Under the pieces are notes generated by a model. It worked only from the letters and a program-made list of their open reading frames with translations. It did no database searches and was not told the origin of the DNA. Below are positions 20,198-30,268 of a stretch of DNA of 64,000 bases, piece after piece; within the stretch, counting starts at the first letter, position 1; each line of letters starts with the position of its first letter. Source of the stretch: Bremia lactucae. Lineage: Eukaryota > Oomycota > Peronosporomycetes > Peronosporales > Peronosporaceae. The DNA lies in the NCBI RefSeq assembly GCF_004359215.1, contig NC_090619.1, positions 3,079,397 through 3,143,396 of the forward strand. Direction: 5' to 3'. The position numbers and the translations under genes are program-made.

Positions 20198-21655
20198 ATG
20201 CCACCTAAAAGGGGCAACGTTGGTGGGTCGTACCCACTCAACCACGCGCGAAGCGCACGCGCCGCATTAACACTCCGGCAGCGTCTAATGCCTCAGAGGA
20301 AACGCCAACAGCTACTGCTGCTGTCGGCTTAACTGGGCTTAAGGATCCATCCTACTTTAGCAGTGAGAATGTCGATACATCGCTCATTGTCGACTACAAT
20401 TAGTCGACACCGTTGCCGTCACCTCATAGTAGTGATGCGGACAACGAGCTAATGAGAAAGGATGATGGCGCATACTTGCCCATCCAAATTTCTCTCATTG
20501 CTTCAAACATGGAGACAGCAAAGCTGTCTCGTCGTTTGCTCTGGCTTGCGCAGCGACCATTAATGAGAGCGCTGTATATAAAGGCGCAGCCGGTTTCGCG
20601 TTGGGTAAAGCCACAACGTCTATTGCTCAGACCATTATTTATAATTGGTTCTGACGTAGAGGATTCTGAGCCTAAAGCCCCACCGACGACACGTGAACGT
20701 GCTCAGTTGGTGTCACAAGCCAGTCGTATCTAAAGTGGCTATGTGACAGATGGCTTACCACTTGTGCCCCTCCATCTCAATGGCCTCGTGTCAACGGGTC
20801 GAGAGCCTCGCTCCTAGAGCGTGCTATCGTAGACGCACAGCACATACTTATTATGGGTCTATAATGCATAGAGGTCTGAGGAGAAATCGCTTGAACGTCT
20901 TTTTTTGATCCCGGTCGTGTTGCGTTTAAATGAAACTCCCGACTAATATGTGGCGGAATTCGCGCGCCGCATCATCCGGATTCCGATACGATGAAACAGC
21001 GGTCGCAGCGAACTAATTTCGCCCGCTTGCGTGTGAAAGAAATCATTGGCGGTACTGTACCCCATGTTTCTTCTCACTGCGCTACTTCTGCAAGTCCATT
21101 TGAGAATAGCAAAGCGACATCAGCTGGTGCTCCTTTTCATAGGCAGTCACCAAGCCGGGCATATCAATACGTAAGGTATCAATCGGTTCCCAAGAGTCGA
21201 AACACTTTGGGTTTCCCCTCCACTGAGCGAGGAAAATAAAACTTTTGCCTCACGGAGCGGTGGGCGAGCAACCTTCCAACAAGGAAGCGTTGATTCCCAC
21301 CCACATCAATCAGTGCAGGCGGCGCCCGATAGTAGTGGTGATTTCGCCCACCTAATCGCGGCAGCTTTACCCGCATCCGTTCAGTATCAGGCGTTAAGCG
21401 CTACTGGACGACGCATTGGGGGTCTCGAAGGTCAAGTCTTGCGACTGACCCCGGATCTTCAGGATGTCGGCGCGAACGTTCGTCAGGATTACGAGTGCCT
21501 GAAACTTCGGCTTGACATCTTGGAGGCAATGATGCTGAGGGGCCCGCATTACGGACGTGGTATCTCTCGCTCTCCGAGTCCTTATCGTGGTGGGAGGAGT
21601 CATTCGGCTGGAAGCGCTCGACTAACAGTCGGCCTCACCATCGGTCTCCTTTGAC
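20198..21655 (+). pseudogene. Antisense ORF of Gypsy family A, A2 copy
   Basis: Begins ATG CCA CCT AAA at 20198, just inside the 3' LTR, on the strand opposite to A2 gag-pol. After one frame shift near 20235 it reads KRTRRINTPAASN, then LIVDYN, a single TAG (20401) where other copies have a Gly or Glu codon, STPLPSPHSSD, SLLERAIVDA, and finally a long open stretch (21313-21654) with GRRIGGLEGQVLRLTPDLQD, KLRLDILEAMML and SRSPSPYRGG. Order and content match the A1 and A4 copies. Its 3' third overlaps the chromodomain coded on the minus strand. Function unknown; at least two lesions here, so this copy is not intact. Confidence 0.55.
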
Positions 21656-21835
21656 GGATGCGGGCATGTGATCTCTTCTGGATCAACATACCATTTAAGA
21701 CGACCTACGTAAAACACACGGGGTCCGTCTTCATATACGGGGGAAGGGTGAGCCTATAATTTAGGTCCCCAACCTCTTCTACCACCGTAAATGGCCCAAT
21801 GAAACGCGGTAATAATTTTGAAGTAGCCATCTTGT
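21179..21835 (-). pseudogene. A2 integrase C-terminus and chromodomain
   Basis: FIGPFTVVEEVGDLNYRLTL and TDPVFYVGRLK (21800-21680) then a linker with NVRADILKIRGQSQDLT and the chromodomain PPALIDVGGNQRFLVGRLLA (about 21310-21240). The integrase catalytic core that should come first is absent: RNase H linker sequence joins the GPY/F-type tail directly at about 21835. Confidence 0.7.
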
Positions 21836-21838
21836 ATA

Positions 21839-22352
21839 TCAGAGGTCCTTAACGAATGCCGACGTTGACGGATCAGATTGTGCTTTCGCACTAGTCACGC
21901 TTTCCTGGTGTCTTACCTCGAAGTCTGGTCTGCGCGATAAAGCTTCAGCCAAGACATTCGACTTGCCCGACTTGTATACAACTTTGAAATTGAATTCAGA
22001 GAAGAATGTAAGCCATCTTGCCATTCTAACCGAGAGGTGCGGTGAGTTTACTGCGATCTGCAGTGACACATGATCCGTATAAACCACAAATGGTTTGGTG
22101 CCCGACAGGGACACCCTGAACCTTAACAAGAGCATACTTTATTGAAAGTAACTCCTTGTCATGCACGAGGTAAATCAGGTTCGCAGCTTTCAAAAGCCGA
22201 GACTGGTAAGAGATGACACGGTCAACGCCGTCGTCATCCTTCTGCATGAGTGCGCTGCCGATTACAAAATTGCTTGCATCGCAGACGACGCTTAAGGTCT
22301 TATCCGCGTCTGGCAATGCCAAGACCGGTGCGTCTACAGAAGATTGCTTCAC
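21839..22352 (-). pseudogene. A2 RNase H
   Basis: CDASNFVIGSALMQKDDDGV ... RVISYQSRLLKAANL then, one frame away, PFVVYTDHVSLQIAVNSPHLS, MARWLTFFSEFNFKVVYK and LAEALSRRPDFE. Gypsy RNase H plus connection. Frameshift near 22100. Confidence 0.75.
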
Positions 22353-22399
22353 TGATGTGAACGCATCTTCTTGTTCTTTTAACCAAAATCCTTAAGTAG

Positions 22400-23330
22400 G
22401 TCAGACAAGGGCTCAGTCCGCTCAGCATATTTCTTACTATACTTATGCAAGTAAGTAGCGAGCCCTAGCAATTGGCGCAAATCCTTCACATGTCGTGGGA
22501 TTGGCTATTCCTTTACCGATTTGCCTTGTCTGGGCCTGCTCGTGCACCATGTGTACATACGATGCAGCCCAGCACAGGTATCTCGGAGACCCCTATGGCG
22601 CACTTTTGCAAGTTGACGTACAATTGGGCGTCCTTCAGAGTCTGCAACACAGCGTCGAAATGACGCTAGTGCGACTCTATTTCGCTTAGCCCGTCCTCGG
22701 CCCTAAATATGCACAAATATATCGTCAAAGTAATGGGGCGCGTAGGTACGGTGCTGACACATCACGCGAGCCACCACTCGGATAAATATCGCAGGTGCGT
22801 TTTTTAAACCTTAGGACATCACAAGCCACTCCCAAAGCATACCGCTTGGGGTGCTTACTGCCGTTTTGGCTACATCGAACTATCTCATCAGTACCTGATA
22901 GTAGCCGTCTTTACATTAACGCGGAAAGATAGTTGACTTTACCATGGAGTTCAACAGAACATCTTTCCGCGGGATTGCCGTTTGCGCCGGTATGGTCGCT
23001 GTGGTCAGCTTATTTAAAGCATGAACCACGCGCCATTCACCTTTACACAAAAGGTCGGGCTGCAGTGATACGAATTCTTCTTACGTGCATGTCCCGCTTT
23101 GGCTCGCTTGTCGAAGAGCTCATCGATACAATCAACTTTCTCTTTCGGAACGGCCATTGCCTGGTCACACAATACTTGGAGCCAGGTTCGAGATCAATCT
23201 CGTGTTCCAGTGCCCCTATCTACTGGTAGGCGGCTCAGCACTTCTTCTGGGAACACATCGCGATGTTTTAACAAAACCTCAAAAAATGGACTGTCTCTCT
23301 AGGCATCCCAGCCTTGAGCAGCGAACCTTT
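22400..23330 (-). pseudogene. A2 reverse transcriptase
   Basis: From 23330 downward: RT entry with HRDVFPEE, CSPTFCV, STIFPR..KDGYYQVLM, AVSTPSGMLWEWLVM, KNAPAIF and an intact PHYFDDIFVH catalytic box (22732-22721), then LRQLLGLATYLHKY. Several stops and shifts separate these parts. Confidence 0.75.
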
Positions 23331-24396
23331 CTTTTTGTCCGTTAGTAGGACGCTCTCGTCCCTTGTGGACAACGAGCAACAGTCCACCAAGTTCTCTCCT
23401 GTGACTATCTCGAGGATCTTTCCTTCCTAGAATTCGGCAAGGAACAGATTCCACGAAATCTCCGGGTATTTTACTACCTCCTTGCAAATTTAAAGACTTG
23501 AAGGTGCACCTCAACTGAGGATGCCTCCGCAATTTTGTCTTTGACGGCCTCGAATACCTCTTTCGGAGGCCCATTCTCCTTAATAGGATCTGATACAAAG
23601 GTCACTCGTTTAAACGTGCCTTTGATCGTCCTAATCTGTCGGGTGCTCGTTCTTCGAGTCACCACGACCTTTGACTGGAAGTGGGTGCCGTTGCTCTCCT
23701 GGCTAACGCACCCCTTCGGACCGAACCAGGCTCTAGGCACTGTGCCGGTTCATGCGACGCTTGACTTCCTGTTAGCTGGTCGTCTTCTGCCACAGGCTTT
23801 TGGCTTTGTGCAGGACACTTGGACGCATGACTACTTGTCATCGTCCTATCCAATACCCCAGTCTCTACGAGCTGGGTAGAAATTGGTGACGTTTGACATC
23901 CCGTCAACGCACCCTCAATTGTGTTCGACATGACATCAGTTGCATACGCCTCTCGCAGGGGCACATCCTTTCCGGTGCCCTGCTTAGAGTTTGCAACTGT
24001 GCGTGTACGCCAGTCTATCCATAGTTGGTGTTTTGCCAACCATGGCATGCCTAGGATGGGGTCAAACGGACTCTACATTCCTAGCCCTGTGAACTTTTCT
24101 TTACAAGAACTCACTAAAGCTGAAGGCGAGTTCGACGTGAACTCCCTCAGACTTAACGAGCGCGCCGTTCGCTAAACAAACGGCCACCTCTTCTTGCTTG
24201 CCATCTTGGCAAAGCAACTCAACATCGCCGGTCTTTTTCTTAGAGCCGCGAGTTCTACAACATCATGTGATGCACCTGAACCCACTAGGAGGGTCATCAC
24301 CTGGTCATAGCCTCGTACTTGAGCGCTATAGACCAGCAGAGTTGAGATCCGAAATTTTGAGATCACAGGGACTATGCTGCCCATGTGTTCGACCAC
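23331..24396 (-). pseudogene. A2 protease and protease-RT linker
   Basis: Protease region 24396-24172 has RGYDQVMTLLVGSGASHDVV; the catalytic Asp of the LxDSGAS site is Gly. The linker 24048-23340 contains MPWLAKHQLWIDWRTRTV and a degenerate repeat-rich segment, then EVFEAVKDKIAEASSVEV. Matches A1 11871-12420. Confidence 0.65.
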
Positions 24397-24446
24397 TCTG
24401 CACTTAGGGGTAGCTTCAGAATCCGCGTCAGTGGAGCATCCCGCCC

Positions 24447-25600
24447 CTACTGCGCTCCTGCATTTCCCGACCCCTCAGTGGTCGATACAGAACTCATGCG
24501 TCTCGCGCACTGGTTCTTGCCATCGCACTTTGGGAAGGGAGCCCTCTCGCTGGTCATTTCCCCCCCAGCAGGGACCCTGGCATAGCAGCGATCCATCATA
24601 TTGCCGCGCTTACCGCATTTAAAACAGACAACGTCTGCATTGCCCAACTTCATGGGAGTGACATCTGACCTCTCTGTCGACGGCTTATACGAAGCTGTCG
24701 CCAAAGCACTGTTGTAGGATTGCTCTACAGCTATGGCAAGTTGGATTGCCTCTTCCATCGTCGACGGCACCTTTCTGAAAAGGCCTGTCGCGATGGGCCA
24801 TGCCGTAGTCAGTTCATAAACGTGGGCACCTCAATTTTTCGGAATCGGACCTACAGTAATGGACGCCGACATCGAGCGCATCTCCTGCACATACTCTTGC
24901 AGGGATCGCTTCGCCTGTCGTGCTCCGAAGAAGCGCGCCTGAAGCGGCACTTCGTTGTTCGGCGGCTGATGCATGGCGCGAATGTTTATCTGAAAGATCG
25001 CCCATGAAGGGAATGCCTTAACGTCCGCCATAAGCACGGAGTGAGCCCACCCTGAGGCCTTATTGCGCAGGTGCGACATGGCGTACGACCCATCCGGCTG
25101 TCATCCTCGACGAGCTGCGCGACTCGCATTGCTCCACGGATAATAGCCAGTGGACAATCGTGTGAGCTGCAGTTCGATCGAACTTGGGCGGGTCCATCCA
25201 AATGGGCCTCGGCTGATGCGGCCGGGCAGAGACCATCTCAACAACCCTATTGAGAGCCTCGCTCCGAGCCTGCTTACGCCTCAGCTCATCCTGAGTCTGA
25301 GTGACAGACTCCGCCGCAGCATGGCTCTGTGCCTCGGAGCGGCTCTCCGCTTTCTGAGCACGAATGCCTCAAACTGCTCCAACTGAGCAACATGTTGCTC
25401 AGGAGGATTGCTCAAGAGCCTGGCCGGGCTTGTTCACCAAGTCCCTGCGCCAAGTGCTCTGTCACCTCCCGATGATGTTCGGAGAGGTAGGGGTAACGAG
25501 CCCAATCGTTATTGAGGCTCATTTCCACGTACACACGCAGAGATGCCGACCTCTCGCTAGGAACAGCGGATGATGCGGATCCGACGCTGTTACAAAATCG
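24447..25600 (-). pseudogene. A2 Gag, broken
   Basis: Starts after the 5' LTR (EMSLNNDWARYPYLSEHH, 25570-25450), continues through a coiled Gln/Glu-rich N-terminus, KASGWAHSVLMADVKAFPSW, RQAKRSLQEYVQEMRS (25079-24831) and ends with a zinc knuckle CFKCGKRGNMMDRC (about 24640-24600). The His of the knuckle is Asn. At least three frames. Confidence 0.75.
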
Positions 25601-25606
25601 CCCAAG

Positions 25607-26138
25607 TGAGGCGGGCACGTCTTAATGTGGCCACGCTCTACTTAACACACACCCTAGCACAGCGAGGAAACGGTAGGTCCGTCTACTCTCGCGTGCAGTG
25701 AGGTAATTGTGGTGGGCGCCTTAGCGACCTCACTCAATGCACTAAGTACTCTGGTATACGTGTCGTTACGGGAGCGGTGATCCGACTCCTCGTGCGCACT
25801 TACCAAGTAGGAAGTAGTTTTCAGACTGATTTATGTACAATCGTATTAAATATAAATACCTGTTTTAACCAATCATAAAATGTCATCTCTGTAGATAACA
25901 CTAATATGTATTGCGGGCGTATCTTTCTAGATACATCGCGTAACGGATGATGCTAGGCGTCATCCCTCCTAATGTGAATGCACCTATATGCATCACATAC
26001 ACAAGGGTGGTTCACAATGTGAACAACACCCAAGTGGTGGGTCTAATTAATTTACTTAAGCAATTGACCATCCCCTTAAGTACACACAGTGTATTTGACG
26101 GGGACTGTGTAACATTAGGGTAGCTTTAGCCCGTTACA
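25607..26138 (-). repeat. A2 5' LTR
   Basis: 532 bp, TG start on both strands (TGAGGCGGG ... CCGTTACA on the plus strand), partner of 19533-20066. Confidence 0.85.
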
Positions 26139-26435
26139 GCTACGGTAATATGGAATGGCATGAAGTGCAAGCTTTTCCACCGCGATTGCTCTGTCATGTA
26201 TTAAAATCCAGAGGTATCCGCTCCAGCCAATCAAAGCTCGTTTTTAAGTAATTCATTAAGAACTTAGGGGTTCTGCATTGGAAGAGGCTGGTTAGCGAAA
26301 ACTGGGGTTGGTTAGCGGATCCCTAATTTAATATACATCACGACTCATTGATCACCGCCCATTCGCGCGTCTAGCAGCGATTGGAGGGGTTGTTTTAAAG
26401 ACTTAAATTAAAGAATGAACAGAACTGACGCATTT

Positions 26436-26985
26436 TGTAGGCGGGCACGTCGTAATGCGGCCACTCTACTTAGACACACACCCTAGCTTAGCGAGGAAGC
26501 GGTCTTAACCTGCTTCTCTTGCGTGCAGTGAGGTAGTTGTGGTGGGCGCGTTAGCGACCTCACCCAACACACTAAGTACTCTGGTTAAGTGTCGTCACGG
26601 GAGCGGTAATCCGGCTCCTCGTGCACACTTACCAAGTAGTAGTTTTCAGACTGATTTATATTTAATCGTATTATATATAAATACCTATTTTTACCAATTA
26701 AAATGTCATTTCTATAGATAACACTTAATATGTATTGCGAGCGTATCTTTCTAGATACCTCGCGTAACGGATGACGCTAGCCGTCATCACGGATGACGCT
26801 GGGCGTCATCCCTCCTAATGTGAATGCACCCATGTGCATCACATACACAAGGGTTGGTCACAAATGTGAACCACACCCGAGTGCTGGGTCTATTTACTAT
26901 AATTTAGTAATTGACCACCCCCTTAAGTACACCAAGTGTACTTAACGGGGACTGTGTAACATTAGGGCAACTTTAGTCCGTTACA
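26436..26985 (-). repeat. Gypsy family A solo LTR with perfect 5-bp TSD
   Basis: 550 bp, TGTAGGCGGG ... GTCCGTTACA, flanked by CATTT on both sides (26431-26435 and 26986-26990). No internal region accompanies it, so it is a solo LTR left by LTR-LTR recombination. It holds two hairpins, the better one GGATGACGC-TGG-GCGTCATCC (26791-26811). It lies about 475 bp upstream of the first ATG of the FEX-like gene. Confidence 0.9.
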
Positions 26986-26990
26986 CATTT

Positions 26991-27460
26991 GCTGCTACAA
27001 CTATCGAGTTTGATATTATTGGAAAGGTTTGTCGTTAAATCGTCCTCAAAAATTCTTAGGCCAGCTACTTTGAAATTAATAAGACAAATTAATAGGGGTG
27101 GTAGCCTTATCGCGCACTTGCTGCATTTTTTCTACATCCAGCTCGATCCACCGCCCAGTTGGTCTACGGTCTTAAGTTCGCATCTTAGCAGGTCAGAACC
27201 CTCGTTGTCCCCGGGTTGCTCCCTAAACCTCCCGACTGGTGGTGCGGCAGTAATACACTCTACGTTCAGAAGGGCTTTTACCAGAAGGAACTTACTTGCC
27301 TCTAATAAAAGGGCGTCAGTGATACTGAGCTACACCTAAGCACTACGGTCATTAAAAGGGGTGGGTGGTTATGATGTGGACCTTTTGCACTGTGATAAAG
27401 TTTAGCGTTTAGTAACGGAACTTATGGGTATGGCAGACTGATGCATCTGTTTTGACCGCA
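26991..27460. other. No recognisable gene
   Basis: A plus frame at 26989-27339 has no recognised motif. This could contain the promoter of the downstream FEX-like gene. Confidence 0.4.
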
Positions 27461-28610
27461 ATGCATCGTGCGCAAAAATATCCTCACGATCTCGTCGAGG
27501 ACTTGGAAAATGATCAGATTATCGACGCAAGCATACACGAGCAAGGACAACAGCCGATGCGTCAGGCTTTGGATGAAGAACTTTTGTGGATGCTTTTACT
27601 AGCGGCGGTTTCTGAGTGCGTGACGACGTGCTTTGTACCAGGGTACAGTCTGCTTTCTTCGGGGCTTAATGTAAGCGGCACAGCATTAAACTGGATTGGG
27701 CCCTTTTTGGACGGCGCGACATACGGATACGAGGATCAACTTCACGGCGCAGAAATGCCCCTGGCCTGCGTGCATTTCCGGTCGGCGTTTTTAGGGTACG
27801 AGCGGCAAGCATCATACTTTTAATTGGGGCTGACTCTGTGATTGCACTGTTCCGACTAATTACAGAGTGTTTACATCGTTTTCATTCATGGTTGATCACG
27901 CTGGAGATTTAAGTGGAATCAGCTTTGGAGCGGGGCCGATCTACATCTGTATATCAACCCTGGGAGGTTGCTGTTTTTTCTACTTGGGCTATCAAGTAGC
28001 TTTTGCGAAATGGATAAAGCCCCTTGCTGGATATGCTTCAAAGGCCCTGCACAAGATTGTACATAAAGTATCGTTGCTCAAGAGCTTGGTGACATTTGTG
28101 GGAGTCACAACTTTAAGAGCGGCACTAGGCTCGCATGGATTTGTGCGGTTCGTCACGTATTGCTCGATTACGTGATTAAATTTGGCTTATGTTTTTTTAT
28201 GCTGATATGATGGCAGTGATCCGAAAGATCCGCAATTTATTGGTCGGCTTCCTGTCGCCGATGGCGAGGAGTTGCTGCTTGGCATTTTTATGTCATGCAG
28301 TGCTGTTCTGTTATCGAACTATGTCAGCACATTTTTCCCGCGTGAGCCGCCCCAGTTGCGCAATGCTGCGTCGCCTGGTGGTGGCCCATTTATCGATTGG
28401 GGCTGTCTTTGCTGCAATCTTTTGGCTAGTTTTTTAGCGGGATTGGCGTACCAGCTAAGTCGAATTTTGTCATCGGATATGACAAAGACGCTATTAGCAA
28501 TGAAGTTTGTGAGCTCGTTTTGCGGTTCGTTATCGGGTTTTTCGGCAAGTATTAGCATAATCATGGTACTGATACTTTTGTCAAGCATGGAATCACTTTT
28601 GCGTCATTGA
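27461..28610 (+). pseudogene. FEX/CrcB-type fluoride exporter, probably decayed
   Basis: Eukaryotic FEX proteins hold two CrcB domains and let fluoride out across the plasma membrane. Here the last 110 codons (28272-28610) fit the second CrcB domain: LLGIFMSCSAVLLSNY, a PREPP loop, DWGCLCCNLLASFLAGLAYQ (the NxxGSFxxG helix) and KFVSSFCGSLSGFSASIS (the GFCGxxTTFS motif), ending in a further hydrophobic helix. Upstream pieces are hydrophobic and lie in other frames: from ATG 27461 (ALDEELLWMLLLAAVSECV) and 27867-28175 (ISTLGGCCFFYLGYQVAF). Stops separate them and no convincing introns join them, so decay or assembly frame errors are likely. The family call rests mainly on the C-terminal piece. 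Confidence 0.45.
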
Positions 28611-29090
28611 CATGTGAATAAACTGTATTTAGCGCTTTTGGATGGCGGGAAATCGACATTCGGCCTTGTGGAATTTAGCGTTACAATTACTTGTGGGACT
28701 ACTTGTCATGCCGTACTTGTACAAGAATGAAGCCGTGTGATGGCGCCATCTGTCAGTACAGTGCTCGCTGAGCAACGACTCGGTGATCGCAGAAGCCTTG
28801 ACCTTTTCTATGGCATATTGTGCAGAAGGGCATGCTTGACAGCCAAATCTGCAAACTATCATTTTAATTCCTTAAGTGCCAAATTCATCAATTTGAGGTG
28901 TATATAACGCCTAAAAAGAAAGCAACAGCTTCTTAATAGGTAGTTTCCCTATCTCATGCACCATGGGTGAGAGAAAAATTGTTTTTTTCTGATAAAAACT
29001 TATAATCGGCGCGAAAAAATAGGGCGATAAGTGCATTTAGTTTTTTAAAAGCACTTACCTGTTGCCTTGTCAATACAATTGTGTGGTAAA
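28611..29090. other. No recognisable gene
   Basis: Includes the likely 3' end of the FEX-like gene. A minus frame 28862-28629 is not supported. Confidence 0.4.
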
Positions 29091-29340
29091 ATACCCTTTT
29101 ATTCTATTTTAAATAGCTAATCACTAAAATCCCCATTTATTATGGGTAACATATGGAACTGGCCAGTCTGGCTGGATACCGTGCTTGAGGCAGTCGAGTT
29201 CCCAACACGAGTTCCCGACCTGGATGCCACCCTAGGTGGATCGACAAGTTAGTATCGGAAGTTTCACAGGCGATATTAACATAAGAAGTTAAACATGAAA
29301 TATTATAATCGGTATGCTAGTCGTGATATTAATATTAGTA
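29091..29340 (+). repeat. Gypsy family C terminal fragment
   Basis: CCCCATTTATTATGGGTAACAT matches the block found near 1060 (reverse), 2380 and 7845, followed by unrelated AT-rich sequence. Only the end of the repeat is present. Confidence 0.45.
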
Positions 29341-30110
29341 TGTTCGCTTATACAACTAGGGAAGTTAAAAAGTAGAGCAAAACCTATTCGCACCTCAAGA
29401 AAATCCAAAATCCAAATTCTGTATTAAGCCAACCTAGCTTCCTCCACCTTATGGCATTTTAAATCAGGATGAATTGTGCGATAGGTGTCAATTACGATTT
29501 TAGTGATGGCAATTGCATTTGAATAATTGCCTCGTCTTTAATCTGGACAAATCGACGTTCAGGTACCGAGCGCTGCATTGTGCTTGAGCACTAACGCCAG
29601 CCATCTCTCATCGACGCACAAACGCCTTCACAAGGAAAACACACAGGCCTTTTGCTAGTCCTCAATCGCACATTGCGCGTCTTGAAAAAGTTAAGTATTA
29701 TACTCGTATCTTGGGTGGGCACTTTGGGTTGCGCACGAAGCACACAAACATTGACTTTAACTCGGCATCTCCCGTGTGCCAAGTCGGCGTCTTTTTTATG
29801 CGATAGGTTCAATCGCCGTTTGTAATCAAGCAGAGACGGGCGCCTATGCTTTCAGCCGATTGAAAATACATGTGACTAATGTTTGCGTTCGTTTTTACTA
29901 CGTCGTCCTGCTACAATCGATCTGCTAGCTGCCTTGAGCTTGCACTTTACTTGCAAGCATTTTGAATCATGCATCAATGCACTCCACATTAAGTGTTGGC
30001 TGGCTAGTTGGCGCGCGTTGCCACAACTAACAGATGGGTCGCATCAAAAAAGTTACCTGTTTGTTTTGGTAAGTACAGTATTCCGCTACTCTCGTACAAA
30101 GCTACTGCTA
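29341..30110. other. Intergenic, no recognisable gene
   Basis: Short frames at 29591-29812 (minus) and 29883-30149 (plus) lack recognised motifs. It presumably contains upstream sequence of the FYVE/GAF gene. Confidence 0.4.
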
Positions 30111-30121
30111 CTCAATGTATT

Positions 30122-30133
30122 TCATTCTTATAT
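30122..30133 (+). promoter_or_regulatory. Candidate oomycete initiator for the FYVE/GAF gene
   Basis: TCATTCTTATAT fits 11 of 12 positions of the oomycete initiator consensus YCAYTYYBWTTT. It lies 136 bp before the ATG at 30269. The downstream flanking element is poor, so this is tentative. Confidence 0.3.
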
Positions 30134-30268
30134 ATTCCTTATACATTAGTATTTTTGATTAGCTTCAGTCTGATTATTTCTGACAATATCGATAGCAAAT
30201 CACTGTAGTTCCAATCACGGAGACGCGCTCCCTTCATCGCCAGTCCGGTTTCCTTCACCTCCGTGTCG

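Larger units (their letters stand above)
19533..26138 (-). mobile_element. Gypsy family A element A2 (chromovirus), defective
   Basis: 6.6 kb, minus sense: 5' LTR 25607-26138, Gag, protease, RT, RNase H, integrase tail, chromodomain, an antisense frame, purine tract, 3' LTR 19533-20066. The flanks read GATAC (19528-19532) and GCTAC (26139-26143), a 4/5 match for a 5-bp target duplication. By eye the LTRs are about nine tenths identical. The integrase catalytic core is deleted (junction near 21835) and Gag-Pol has many frame breaks, so it is dead. It sits inside the MULE at 18641-26323. Confidence 0.85.
18641..26323 (-). mobile_element. Mutator-like (MULE) deletion derivative, split by A2
   Basis: Ends start GGGATCCGCTAACCA with matching AGTTTTCGCTAACC and CCAATGCAGAACC blocks at both sides (18641 onward; 26323 backward), and the outer flanks share TAATTTAA (18633-18640 and 26324-26331). 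Removing the A2 retroelement (19533-26138) leaves about 1.07 kb. Inside is a transposase reduced to its two ends. A second, longer-C-terminus copy fragment of the same family lies at 52774-53350. Confidence 0.7.

Noticed and set aside
27867..28175. 102-codon hydrophobic frame as a separate gene
   Set aside because: It lies between the two parts of the FEX-like gene and is best taken as part of that decayed gene.
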